Assembly: GCF_003315205.1 (NCBI RefSeq)
Contig: NZ_QNRR01000012.1
Coordinates: forward strand, 172,289 to 236,288
From: Roseimicrobium gellanilyticum
GTDB taxonomy: Bacteria > Verrucomicrobiota > Verrucomicrobiia > Verrucomicrobiales > Verrucomicrobiaceae
Reading direction: 5' to 3'
DNA: 64,000 nucleotides
How positions within the stretch are numbered: position 1 is the first letter of the stretch; each line of letters opens with the position of its first letter. Of this stretch, positions 26,756 through 35,858 are shown piece by piece. Under the pieces are notes generated by a model. It ran no database searches. It was not told the origin of the DNA and saw only the letters and a program-made list of their open reading frames with translations. The position numbers were made by a program, and so were the translations under genes.

Positions 26756-27804
26756 TCATTCCCACGGAAAAGTGCAAACAACCTCCGTGCCTGACGACTC
26801 GCGAGGGTGAATCTGGAGCTCTCCCCCTATCAGCCTGGCGCGGTATGTCATGGTGTGAAGTCCCATTCCATCCCCGCCCGTTAACTGCGCGACAGGTCCA
26901 GAATCTCCATCGCTCAAGATGCGCAACACAACACCTGTCTTATCACGTGACAAGACGACATCGATACGCCGCGCCTTGCCATGTCTGACTGCATTGTGAA
27001 TCGCTTCCTGAGCGATGCGATAGACGTGAGTGGCCATTCCATGGTCCTCCACGTGCACAGGCTCGTCGCAGTGAAAGTTGCAGCTGACCTTGAAAAGCGT
27101 GGATCCGTGGTCAGTGAGGCTCTTTAGCGCCGACATCAGGCCGCTCATCTCCACCTGCACGGGTGAAAGGCCACGGGCAAGCATGCGGGTCTGCTGAATG
27201 GCGTCCTTGACATAGTTTGAGATGGCACCGACCGCGTCCGCATCTGCGGGTGAGCTAGAGGAGAGACGCCGCTTGAGCACGTCAAGAAGCGTGTCCACAC
27301 CAGCCCGTTATGGAGGTCATGTCCAATGCGCCTTTGCTCCTGCTCGCTAATGGCAAGCAGCTCGCGCTCCAGCCGCCGTCGTTCCTCCTCCGACTTTGCC
27401 AACGCGGCTTCACGTTCCAATTGGGCAAGCGACCGCTTTACCGCCGCCGGCAAGTGCTCCAGGAAATTCGAGTCTTTGGCAACATAATCCAAGGCGCCCT
27501 GCTTCATCAGCTTCACGGCCACCCTCTCGTCCCCCTGCCCCGTGATAACGATGAATGGGATGCCACATTGTTGCTTTTCCAGGATATCCAACAGCTCCGT
27601 TCCCTCCATGTCCCTGAGCTTCAGATCAAGGAGCATCAGGTCAGCTCTCTTGATTCGCAACCAGTCCACTGCCTCAGCGCCTGACCTGGCACTCTCCGTG
27701 AGATATCCCTCCCGCTGAAGCAGCCGCGCAATCAAACGCGAAATCCCCTCGTCGTCATCCACCACCCGAACGGTTCGAGGTGAGATTTTGGAGTTCATGT
27801 GCAT
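26756..27804 (-). pseudogene. Response regulator receiver-histidine kinase fusion, frameshifted
   Basis: Two frames together make one protein. The first (27804 to about 27300) has a receiver domain (RVVDDDEG, phosphoacceptor in LMLLDLKL, Lys in DYVAKDSN), then a coiled coil and the HisKA_3 start RRIGHDLHNGL. The second (about 27298 to 26756) continues with the dimerisation helix (TRMLARGLSP), then an HATPase with YRIAQEAIHNAVRHG and GDGMGLHTM, ending GTEVVCTFPW. The switch occurs near 27300, immediately after the phosphoacceptor His, and a few residues of the helix also seem missing. As written, the kinase half would not be made with its His box. It is either a true lesion or a sequencing indel. 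Confidence 0.8.
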
Positions 27805-27852
27805 TGCTCGTTTTGGTTGCTTCGAATACAGCTGGCACCCTCTGAACCAAGA

Positions 27853-28278
27853 TCACTGCGGCAGGCGCAGCCTCCCACGCTCTCCCGCCGGCCAGACCGC
27901 ACCCTTTTTGATCCAAGCGCGGACAGAGGCCAGTTGCTCGTCAGAAACCTTGTCCGGAGCCGGGGGCATACCCAGCGGATCTTCATGTCCGAATCTGAGC
28001 ACTTTGTACAAGAGACTCGCATCAGGATTGCCGGGGACGATTACTGGCGAGTTGCGCCCTGTCGTCATGGCCTCCCGTGCCGTTTCTATGCTGAGTCCTC
28101 CATACTGGCCCCTGGACTTCGAGTCATGGCATTCGATGCAGTAGTATTCCAGTACGGGCTTCACTTCGCTGTGGAAGAGGCCCTCCACTTCAACCGGATG
28201 CGACTCCGTGGACACACAGGCCGGAGAACCCAGCATCATGAACGCACAGACAACAGCTCCAAGTGCAATGTCTCTCAT
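27853..28278 (-). CDS. Secreted planctomycete-type cytochrome c domain protein
   Basis: This 141-residue protein has a hydrophobic export signal ending at SPACVST, possibly a lipoprotein. The domain has one heme-binding CIECH (about residues 48-52), then the family pattern GGLSIETAREA, IVPGNPDASLLYK, MPPAPDKVSDEQLASVRAWIKKGAVWP. This small domain is usually found at the N-terminus of large Planctomycetota/Verrucomicrobiota proteins; here it stands alone. It would be periplasmic or membrane-anchored and could carry electrons or bind heme as a sensor. Two similar single-domain genes occur at 48.8 and 54.8 kb. It follows the 94-residue gene by 18 bases. Confidence 0.86.
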   Translation of the reverse strand: MRDIALGAVVCAFMMLGSPACVSTESHPVEVEGLFHSEVKPVLEYYCIECHDSKSRGQYGGLSIETAREAMTTGRNSPVIVPGNPDASLLYKVLRFGHEDPLGMPPAPDKVSDEQLASVRAWIKKGAVWPAGERGRLRLPQ

Positions 28279-28296
28279 GGGAAACGCCGGTGAATT

Positions 28297-28581
28297 TCAG
28301 GCCGCAAAACCGAAGCGATGCTTCGTTGCAATGGGATCGATGTGCAGAGAGCGAGACAGCAATCGGGTACTGAGCCGCTCCGCCGCCGTACGCAGCATGC
28401 GGTCCTGCTGGGTTCTCTCAAGTTCCATGCCCTCATGCTTGATTCCGTGGATGCGCGCCCCGCAAAGCAGGAGGCTCATCAGGAACTCCTCCGCGGCCAC
28501 CGGGTCATCCGTCCGATGACTCGATACCTTGTGATTGTGCTCAGGGAAGACCGTGTATTCGATGTCGTATTTCGCAATCAT
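28297..28581 (-). CDS. Conserved-looking hypothetical protein, 94 aa
   Basis: The product is not recognised. It is a soluble protein without signal or membrane segment, with an N-terminal strand-rich part (KYDIEYTVFPEHNHKV) and a helical remainder (AAEEFLMSLLLCGARIHGIKHEG, then AAERLSTRLL). Composition and codon pattern look like real coding sequence, and the stop is 18 bases before the cytochrome-domain gene on the same strand, which suggests an operon. No clear ribosome site precedes the ATG. Confidence 0.6.
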   Translation of the reverse strand: MIAKYDIEYTVFPEHNHKVSSHRTDDPVAAEEFLMSLLLCGARIHGIKHEGMELERTQQDRMLRTAAERLSTRLLSRSLHIDPIATKHRFGFAA

Positions 28582-28907
28582 AGTGAGAACAGGTGGCTGG
28601 TTCTGGTTGCGGTAATGTACGAATCAGTATTTCACATCTGGGCCATCATGCGCATGGCGTGGCTTGCCTTGTTTGCGCCATATTTTGCCGGGTAGATTGC
28701 TGCTACCTTCTCCGTCTAACGCCAAATCTTAAGGAATTGCTCGCAATATCGGCGGAGCAAAAGGGCGCGCCTTCGGGTAGTTATGACTCACAGAGATGAA
28801 ATTGGAGCGCGTTCCCGCGCCACCGAGCATCGAAAGCCTGGATGAAACGGGCGGAGTTCCCCCAGACCGACCATCGCAATCATTCCGCCGCCAACTGAAA
28901 CAGCGTT
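28582..28907. other. Divergent intergenic region before hsp20
   Basis: This 326-base region separates the minus-strand 94-residue gene from the plus-strand hsp20 gene, so it should contain two divergent promoters. No CIRCE or other recognised heat-shock operator was found. Short open frames here show no family features. Confidence 0.4.
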
Positions 28908-29384
28908 ATGAGTGCACTCACCAGATTCAATCCGTTCCGCAGTTCCACCTGGGATCCCTTCCGGGAAATCGGAGAACTCGAAAACCGCCTCGAAAAATAC
29001 TTCGGCAAACCGCTCATTCCTGGCAATGGAGGCAAGGAAACCATGGCCATAGCTGAATGGGCGCCGCTGGTCGACATCACCGAGGATGCCAAAGAGTACC
29101 TCGTGAAGGCGGAACTGCCTGAACTCAAGAAGGAGGACGTGAAGGTCAGCGTCGAGGACGGCGACCTCACGATCTCGGGCGAACGCAAGTTCGAAAAGGA
29201 GGAGAAGGGCAAGAAGTACCACCGCATTGAGCGATCCTATGGCAGCTTCATGCGGACGTTTACGCTGCCTGAGGGAGTCGCTGCTGAGAAGGTGAACGCC
29301 GAATTCAAGGACGGCATCCTTACCGTACATCTTCCCAAGGACGAAAAGGCAGCACCCAAGACGGTGGACGTCAAAGTGCAGTAG
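28908..29384 (+). CDS. Hsp20/alpha-crystallin family small heat shock protein
   Basis: The 158-residue protein has an N-terminal arm (LTRFNPFRSSTWDPFREIGELENRLEKYFG, spanning about residues 4-33), then the alpha-crystallin domain from about 48 to 145 with WAPLVDITEDAKEYLVKAELPE, LTISGERK and the closing GVAAEKVNAEFKDGILTVHLPK. It is an ATP-independent holdase that keeps unfolding proteins soluble in the cytoplasm. It is followed by the groEL copy on the same strand after 158 bases, as in stress islands. Confidence 0.95.
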   Translation: MSALTRFNPFRSSTWDPFREIGELENRLEKYFGKPLIPGNGGKETMAIAEWAPLVDITEDAKEYLVKAELPELKKEDVKVSVEDGDLTISGERKFEKEEKGKKYHRIERSYGSFMRTFTLPEGVAAEKVNAEFKDGILTVHLPKDEKAAPKTVDVKVQ

Positions 29385-29542
29385 CACACTCCCGCCAATC
29401 GCAAATCCAAACACGCCGAACAATCAGGGTGGCGACGGAGCTGTAACAAAGCGCGATGATGCGCTGAAAAGTTGCGAGGTCTTCTTTAAGCACCGTCGCC
29501 GCCCACCCGCGGCAGGCAAATATCCGTGTGGAGGACCCTTCC

Positions 29543-31171
29543 ATGTCACACAAACAAGTCACCTTCCGCTCTCAGGCACGCGAGAAGATTTTGCGTGGCA
29601 CCAGCGCTCTCGCAGACGCCGTGCGCATCACTCTGGGCCCAAAGTCAAAGTCGGTGTTGATCGACAGAAAATGGGGCAAGCCCCTCGTTTGCAATGACGG
29701 GGTCACCATTGCCAAGGAATTCGACCTGAAGGATCCTGAGGAGAACCTGGGAGCCCAGATGATTCGCCAGGCCGCCGAACGTACCGGAGAAGCCGTGGGC
29801 GATGGCACCAGCACCGCCACCGTCCTTGCGCATGCGATCTTCTCTGAGGGCGTGCGCAATGTTACCGCGGAAGCTTCGGCAGTCGATTTGAAGCGGGGGC
29901 TTGATCGAGGCCTGAAGGTGGCTGTGGAGGCCATCCGCAAGATCTCCCGTCCCATCAACAACAAAAAAGAAACTGCCCAGGTGGCAGCGATCTCCGCCCA
30001 CAATGATGCTGTGATGGGCGACCTGGTGGCCGATGCCCTGGAAAAGGTCGGCTCTGAAGGGGCGATTACCGTGGAAGAAGCCAAAACCACCGAGACCAAT
30101 GTGGAGGTGGTGGAGGGCATGCAGATCGACCGGGGATACCTCTCCCCCTACTTTGTCACGGACACTGATAAGATGGCGGTGTCCCTAGATGACCCGGTCA
30201 TTGTTCTCACAGACAAAAAAATTTCGCACATGCCCTAGCTGCTACCTCTGCTTGAGCAGATAGCCAAGAGCGGCAGCGCGCTGGTCATCGTGGCGGAAGA
30301 TGTCGATGGCGAAGCCCTGGCCACGCTTGTCGTCAACCGCCTGCGTGGAGTTCTTTCCTGTGTCGCGGTGAAGGCGCCTGGCTTCGGAGATCGACGCAAA
30401 GCTTTGCTTCAAGACATGGCCATCCTCACCGGTGGCAAGGTAATCTCCGACGAACTCGGCATGAAGCTGGAAAAGGCAGTGCTTCACGATCTGGGCCGCG
30501 CTCGCCGTGTCCTTATCACCAAGGACACCACCACCATCGTTGATGGACAGGGGACAAAAGAGGCCATCACCGGTCGCTGCAAGGAACTGCGCCGGCAGAT
30601 CGAAGAAACCACCTCAGACTATGACCGTGAGAAGCTCCGAGAGCGCCTTGCCAAGCTGTCCGGCGGTGTGGCGATTATCCGCGTCGGCGCCCCTTCTGAA
30701 TCTGAAATGAAAGCCCGCAAGGATGCTTTCGATGACGCCATAAGTTCTACGAAGGCGGCCATCGCCGAAGGCATTGTCCCGGGAGGTGGGTTGGCACTCC
30801 TGCGCGCTGTCGATGCCGTGGATGCCGAGATAGCAGAATCAGACGGAGACGAACGCACCGGCCTCATGGTGCTGAAGCGTGCGCTCGAAGCGCCGGCACG
30901 CCAGATTGCGGAAAACTCCTCTGTCGATGGCGGGGTGGTGATTGCCAAGATGCGCGAAGGCAAAGGTAACTTTGGATTTGACGCCTCGCGCGGTGAGTAT
31001 GTCGACCTCATGGACTCCGGCATCATCGACCCCACCAAGGTCGTACGCATCGCCTTGGAGAACGCCGTCTCGGTGGCGGGTATCCTCCTGCTCACAGAGG
31101 CGACCATGACAGACATTCCAGAACCCAAAGAGGCACACGGAGCCGCAAACTTGGAACACGCCATGGAGTAG
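29543..31171 (+). pseudogene. groEL: GroEL (60 kDa chaperonin) copy interrupted by an in-frame amber codon
   Basis: The full frame of 543 codons encodes a chaperonin of normal length. It includes LGPKSKSVLID, VCNDGVTIAKEFDL, the ATP-site VGDGTSTATVLA, the apical segment and the C-terminal [15 protein letters not shown]. Codon 232 (30236-30238) is TAG; the reading frame continues correctly on both sides from ISHMP to [12 protein letters not shown], where GroEL proteins normally have an uninterrupted sequence. The start at 29543 has GGAGGA at 29530-29535. Unless suppressed, only a 231-residue fragment results. The C-terminus lacks the usual Gly-Met tail, and no groES is adjacent, so this is a divergent extra copy. 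Confidence 0.88.
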
Positions 31172-31174
31172 GCC

Positions 31175-31765
31175 ATGAAACGAGAAAACCATTTTCGCAT
31201 TTCGCCCGCAACCGCGGAGACAGAGAGTCTCACCGGAAGAGCATCTGGCTCACCGCACCCGCGACCAATCATTCCAGAACAGTGGGTCTGGCACTTCCGT
31301 GCCCTGATCGGACTGCGGACACGGCTGATGAACGATCGTGACAGTCAAATGGCTGAGGCTGCGGAGCCAATCGAGGTGGACACCGAGTCAGCCAACAGCG
31401 CTACGGATGAGTTTGACCACGACCTCGCGCTGGCCATGTGGGAAAGCGAAGATGAGATGCTCCAGGAGGTCGATGCGGCCATTCAAAGGATCAGAGAGGG
31501 GCGTTATGGCCTTTGTGAAGAGACAGGAAAGGTCATTCCATCAGCCCGCCTGATGGCGATGCCGTGGACAAGGTACACACTTGAAGCGGAAGAGAAACTG
31601 GAAGGCCTAGGTCAAAAGCTTGGACCACAGCTCCGCCGGCTGCACCCCATAGCTCCGCCGGGAGAGGCGAATGCCGGGACATCTGACGAATCTGACCCGC
31701 CCCAAAAGTTGGGCGTCCCCGACTTGGACCAAGTCGCAGCCCCTGTCGATGACAGCACTCCATGA
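31175..31765 (+). CDS. DksA/TraR family-like protein with degenerate zinc finger
   Basis: The protein has 196 residues, with ATG 3 bases after the groEL stop. Residues about 85-145 match the DksA/TraR pattern: a helical part (LAMWESEDEMLQEVDAAIQRI), then EGRYGLCEETGKVIPSARLMAMPWTRYTLEAEE (about residues 107-139). Only the first of the four zinc cysteines is kept; the others are Thr, Thr and Ala. The family binds RNA polymerase and modulates the stringent response. The long Pro/Glu-rich tail is unusual. It overlaps the next gene by 4 bases (ATGA), so it is in one unit with the hydrolase. Confidence 0.78.
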   Translation: MKRENHFRISPATAETESLTGRASGSPHPRPIIPEQWVWHFRALIGLRTRLMNDRDSQMAEAAEPIEVDTESANSATDEFDHDLALAMWESEDEMLQEVDAAIQRIREGRYGLCEETGKVIPSARLMAMPWTRYTLEAEEKLEGLGQKLGPQLRRLHPIAPPGEANAGTSDESDPPQKLGVPDLDQVAAPVDDSTP

Positions 31766-32451
31766 AACAGCTTTCTCCAGTATTGAACCACCAACATGTG
31801 CCCGTCGAAGGCATGCGGGTGCACATCCCAGTAAGCGGTGCCGTGCTTGAAGGCATGCTGGATATCCCTGAAAGAGCGCCAGGCATCGTGCTCTTCGTGC
31901 ACGGAAGCGGAAGTAGCCACCACAGTCCCCGAAACCAGTTTGTCGCCGAAGAGATTCGGAAGAAGGGACTCGGGGCTCTTCTGTTTGACCTGCTCACCCA
32001 ACAGGAGGAACTGGCGGACGAAGAAACCCTCGAACTGCGGTTCGAAATCGGATTCCTGGCCAAACGGCTCATCGAGGTGACGAACTGGCTGCTGGACCAA
32101 CCGGAAAGCGCAGGAAAGCAAATCGGATTCTTTGGCTCCAGCACGGGAGCCGCTGCGGCTCTGGTGGCAGCTGCACATTTTGGAACCCGAGTGGGTGCTG
32201 TCGTCTCCCGAGGTGGCAGACCCGATCTGGCAGATAATGCGTTGCGTGAAGTCAACGCCCCTACCCTGTTGATTGTCGGCGGCAGCGACTACGAGGTTCT
32301 CCAGTTGAACGAAGCGGCACTGCGAGAACTGCGCTGTGAGAAAGCCATGAAAGTGATTCCCGGGGCCACCCACCTTTTTGAAGAATACGGCGCCCTGCCG
32401 CAAGTGGCTCACCACGCTGCGGTATGGTTGCGCCACCATCTGAAAAACTGA
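31762..32451 (+). CDS. Dienelactone hydrolase-like alpha/beta hydrolase
   Basis: The 229-residue protein has the alpha/beta hydrolase layout: FVHGSGSSHHSPRNQFVA around the oxyanion hole, nucleophile Ser in GFFGSSTGAAAAL, the acid in IVGGSDYEV and His in PGATHLFEE. In many bacteria this hydrolase is fused to or next to a phosphoribosyltransferase, as in the DosR-regulated Rv0571c family; here the two genes are adjacent, 23 bases apart. The substrate is unknown. The start overlaps the DksA-like stop. Confidence 0.87.
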   Translation: MKQLSPVLNHQHVPVEGMRVHIPVSGAVLEGMLDIPERAPGIVLFVHGSGSSHHSPRNQFVAEEIRKKGLGALLFDLLTQQEELADEETLELRFEIGFLAKRLIEVTNWLLDQPESAGKQIGFFGSSTGAAAALVAAAHFGTRVGAVVSRGGRPDLADNALREVNAPTLLIVGGSDYEVLQLNEAALRELRCEKAMKVIPGATHLFEEYGALPQVAHHAAVWLRHHLKN

Positions 32452-32474
32452 AGCAACCCTCCAGGAGACTGCAT

Positions 32475-33167
32475 ATGCAACCCAAGTGTTTCTTGAATCG
32501 CGGCCATGCCGGGCAAGTTCTGGCACAGGCCCTCATGCGCTACGCCTTCCGGAAAGACGTCCTGATCCTCGGGCTCCCGCGCGGAGGCGTACCCGTGGCC
32601 TACGAGGTCGCGGAGGCGCTCCACGCACCGCTGGATGTGATGGTAGTGCGCAAGCTGGGTGTCCCGGGATGGGAGGAACTCGCCATGGGAGCAATCGCCA
32701 GCGGAGGCATACGTGTCATGAACGAGGATGTGGTGCTGGCGACAGCCGTTTCACCAGAGGCGATTGAACAGGCCATCACCATTCAACAAAAGGAACTCGA
32801 GCGCCGCGAAATGCTCTATCGAGGCCATACGCGAGCTCCGCAGATGACAGGAAAGACGGTCATCCTGGTAGATGACGGAATTGCCACCGGGGCGAGCATC
32901 TGCGCTGCCATCAAGGCGATTCGCAGCCAGGCACCGGGCCAGCTCATTGTCGCAGTGCCGGTGGCAGCCGCTGAGACTTGAGCCGATCTTCAGCCGACGG
33001 TGGACGACTTGGTTGCCCTACTGGTGCCGGACAACTTCACTGCCGTGGGACAGTGGTACCAGGACTTCTCCCAGACCAGCGACGAAGAAGTCACTGAATT
33101 GCTGCGGCAAGCTGCAGAAGATTTCACTCCTGCCAACGCCAAATCCGCTACCACCACCTCGCACTGA
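32475..33167 (+). pseudogene. Phosphoribosyltransferase with in-frame opal codon
   Basis: The full frame of 231 codons gives a type I phosphoribosyltransferase: GLPRGGVPVAYEVA, RKLGVPGWEELAMGAIA, and the PRPP-binding motif VILVDDGIATGAS. Codon 169 (32979-32981) is TGA. After it the same frame continues through ADLQPTVDDLVALLVPDNF and AVGQWYQDFSQTSDEEV, both typical of the family C-terminus. The stop falls where relatives usually have Cys (ETC-x-x-L), so TGC or TGT to TGA is the likely change. The truncated 168-residue product keeps the PRPP site but loses the C-terminal lobe. A good CAGGAGA ribosome site precedes 32475. Confidence 0.85.
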
Positions 33168-33226
33168 GGTTCGTTGCGAAATTTGGCTGTGGTTTATTCG
33201 TGGCGATCTATGCGACCGATTCAGGC

Positions 33227-34171
33227 CTACTTCACCACGAGCACTGGACAAGGGGCTGAGCGCACTACGCGTTGCGCGGTGCTGCCCACGTAGGCATGTC
33301 CCCACCGAGTGTATTCATGAGGTCCTACGATGACAATGTCACTGCAGGTTTCTTTCGCAGTCCGGACAATCACATCCCAAGGCTCACCAATCTCCACCCG
33401 CAGATCCCAGTCCAGGGACTCTGGAAAACGTCTCCGACGGACTTCCACGAGCCTCTCAAGTGCCTCTTGTACACACACCGCTCGTTCTTCAGCGCTCGAA
33501 GGACAGTCTGGCATCACTGGACCCGGTTCCAGCGCGTGCACCAAGGTCAGGTGGCTTCCCCTGTTTTTGGCCAGTTCCCAGGCCATGTCCAGGGCATGAC
33601 GTGCTCCCGCTCGATGGTCATAGCCGACCAGAAGCCTCATGAATCGCAACGGGACGGGTGTTACCAGCAAGGTGCCAGCACTGTCTTTCGGTGGTTTGGC
33701 CACCAGAATGGCACAAGGAGCTTCCTGTACAACCCGCTCGGCAACGCTGCCGATCAACACTCGCGCGAGGCCCGTACGCCCGTGGCTGGACATTACGATG
33801 AGGTCATAATTCTCTTCTCTCGCCAGGTTGCATATCGCGTGCGCCGCATTGCCCATCACGATGCGAGTGTCCAACTCTGAGCTGCACCCGCATTCCGTCC
33901 TCAGCGTTTTCATCAGCTTGCCCGCATGATTCACACGAGCCACAAGAGGATGCAAATGCGACACATCTCCACAATCCAGATCCACAGCAGACTCACCAGG
34001 ATCCACCGCGTGCATGAGGGTCAGGGACGCCTCAGGATTGCCTTCGAGCATGGTCACTGTGGCACAGACGGCAGCCTTCGATAGCGGAGAAAAGTCCGTA
34101 GGTGCCAGGATCCTACTGATGCGTGTAGCAGGAACGACGGTCTGACCCAACGATTGATTCGCCGTGTTCAT
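33227..34171 (-). CDS. Universal stress protein, two Usp domains
   Basis: The protein has 314 residues from the ATG at 34171; the frame is open to 35011, but that part is antisense to the next gene. Domain 1 (about 20-165) runs from RILAPTDFSPLSKAA to VMSSHGRTGLARVLIGSVAERVVQEAPCAILV, a complete ATP-binding signature (G-x2-G-x9-G-S). Domain 2 (about 180-314) runs from MRLLVGYDHRAGARHALD to IVGPHEYTRWGHAYVGSTAQRVVRSAPCPVLVVK. Tandem Usp proteins are cytoplasmic and bind ATP in many species. It is divergent from the triple-domain USP gene, with 174 bases between the starts. Confidence 0.91.
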   Translation of the reverse strand: MNTANQSLGQTVVPATRISRILAPTDFSPLSKAAVCATVTMLEGNPEASLTLMHAVDPGESAVDLDCGDVSHLHPLVARVNHAGKLMKTLRTECGCSSELDTRIVMGNAAHAICNLAREENYDLIVMSSHGRTGLARVLIGSVAERVVQEAPCAILVAKPPKDSAGTLLVTPVPLRFMRLLVGYDHRAGARHALDMAWELAKNRGSHLTLVHALEPGPVMPDCPSSAEERAVCVQEALERLVEVRRRRFPESLDWDLRVEIGEPWDVIVRTAKETCSDIVIVGPHEYTRWGHAYVGSTAQRVVRSAPCPVLVVK

Positions 34172-34345
34172 GACAGCGTAGCCTACCAAATGCGCGACTG
34201 CAGTCTCGGCGAGGATTGCGATCCTCTGTGCAGGGATGGATCCCGTGACTACAAAAAGCGCGCCAAAATCAGCATGGCCAAAACCAAACGCAGAGGAGCT
34301 TTCGGACGTTTGAAGTTGGAGAATGAGAGCGTGAGGAAGCACGCC

Positions 34346-35707
34346 ATGAATATCCTCTGCGCGACCGACTTTTCTGATTCTGCCAAACGGGCCGCCGACG
34401 TAGCGGCCGGCATGGTGGCCAAGTCCGAAACTGGCAGCACGGTACAACTCCTGCACAGCGTTCCAGACTGGCTGGTTTCCGCTGAAATGCCTGGCACGGC
34501 ACTTCTGGCCGAGCGCTCCGATGGTGACCTCGAACGTGAGGCCCTTCGGCTGCGTCATGCCGGAATCTCCGTTAGAAAGGACCTCCGCTACGGCCCGCCT
34601 GCCGAAGAAGTACTTCTGGCTGCAGAAGACCACCCGCCCCATCTCGTGATCATGGGTTCCACAGGCGCAGGTCTGGGCAGCCGCTGGCTTATCGGCAGCG
34701 TGGCAGAACGCGTAGCCTCTCTCGTCCCCGTCCCCATCCTGGTGGTGCGAAACTCCGAACCGCTGCTTGGCTGGCTGCGAAAGGAAAGGCCGCTTCGAGT
34801 GCTCTGTGCGGTGGACTTTACCGTCTCTGCAGATGCGGCCATGGCCTACATAAAGCAGCTGCTCTCGTGGGGACCCGTGCATGTGGAAGCTGCACACGTG
34901 ACACCGGAGAAGGGAGACTCCGATACAGGAAGAAAACCATCCGTTCCAGCACAAGGCGGGGAAACTGAGGAAACCACCAGTCTGGAACGAGACATTTGGG
35001 AACGCCTTCACGACGCCCTTGGAGACCTCCCCATCGAGGTCTACGTGCGCCCATGTGCCGGCAATTCGGCAGCCACCTTCCTGGAATTGGCCCGCGAGCG
35101 CGAGGCCGACCTCCTGGTGGTTGGTTCAGACCAGCGGCATGGAATGCGCCGATTGGCGGCGCCGTCCTTCTCTCATGGAGTGATCGTTCACTCACAAACC
35201 AACGTGCTTTGCGTCCCCGTCAAATCATTCCATCCAGACTACACGGTGCCCACCATTCGAAATGTGCTCGTGGCAACCGATTTCTCCCCTGCTGGCAATC
35301 ATGCCATCCTCTATGCGCAAAGCCTCCTGCCATTTGGCGGTCGAATCAAACTGTTCCACGTTTGCCACGACCCCTCACCAAGCGTAAATCCGATCATTGC
35401 TTCAGAAATCTATTTCGAGCACAGCATGGCGGTGACCAAAGAGAAGGACGAGGCGGAGACAACCATAGCCTCCCTGATTCCACGGCAGCTTTCCACATCC
35501 GCCATCTTGTTCAGTTCCGAAGTGGTCGTGCATGGAGACGCAGCCGAGGCAATCCGTGAAGCTGCCGGGAAGTTTGGGGCGGACGTGATTTGTATGGGCA
35601 CTCACGGAAGAAACCGGGCAACCTCAGTACTGCTGGGCTCCACCGTCCAGCGCCTCATTTCAAAATCGACCATACCCATCTTCGTTGCGCACGCTCCTCG
35701 TGTATAG
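34346..35707 (+). CDS. Universal stress protein, three Usp-type domains
   Basis: The protein has about 453 residues. The ATG at 34346 starts MNILCATDFSDSAKRAAD, like the other USPs here, and has GTGAGG upstream. In-frame starts at 34274 and 34154 would add basic tails. Domain 1 (1-140) has IMGSTGAGLGSRWLIGSVAERV. Domain 2 (about 150-290), starting RVLCAVDFT, is degenerate in the ATP loop (GSDQRHGMRRLAAPSFSHG). Domain 3 (about 300-450), starting RNVLVATDFSPAGNHA, has CMGTHGRNRATSVLLGSTVQRLI. Three domains in one chain are less common than one or two. The gene is divergent from the two-domain USP. Confidence 0.89.
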   Translation: MNILCATDFSDSAKRAADVAAGMVAKSETGSTVQLLHSVPDWLVSAEMPGTALLAERSDGDLEREALRLRHAGISVRKDLRYGPPAEEVLLAAEDHPPHLVIMGSTGAGLGSRWLIGSVAERVASLVPVPILVVRNSEPLLGWLRKERPLRVLCAVDFTVSADAAMAYIKQLLSWGPVHVEAAHVTPEKGDSDTGRKPSVPAQGGETEETTSLERDIWERLHDALGDLPIEVYVRPCAGNSAATFLELAREREADLLVVGSDQRHGMRRLAAPSFSHGVIVHSQTNVLCVPVKSFHPDYTVPTIRNVLVATDFSPAGNHAILYAQSLLPFGGRIKLFHVCHDPSPSVNPIIASEIYFEHSMAVTKEKDEAETTIASLIPRQLSTSAILFSSEVVVHGDAAEAIREAAGKFGADVICMGTHGRNRATSVLLGSTVQRLISKSTIPIFVAHAPRV

Positions 35708-35858
35708 TGGGTGCTGTTCCACTGGCGAGTCCGCCTCATGGCTGCATCCACGGGTTGCTCCAGACATTCAGCTAAGTTCGTTACCGAATCGGTGGACAAG
35801 GGAACACCCACACCCGTTAAACGTTTGTCGTTCCTTCCGGCAGTTCATCCAAGATTCC

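Noticed and set aside
29385..29542. CIRCE element (HrcA site) before groEL
   Set aside because: No inverted repeat of the TTAGCACTC type occurs in the gap.
32979..32981. Selenocysteine codon in the phosphoribosyltransferase
   Set aside because: The family is not known to contain selenocysteine and no clear SECIS-type stem was seen; a nonsense change or sequence error is simpler. It was kept only as a check item.
34172..35011. N-terminal extension of the minus-strand USP
   Set aside because: It is antisense to the triple-domain USP gene, and the Usp domain itself begins shortly after the ATG at 34171.
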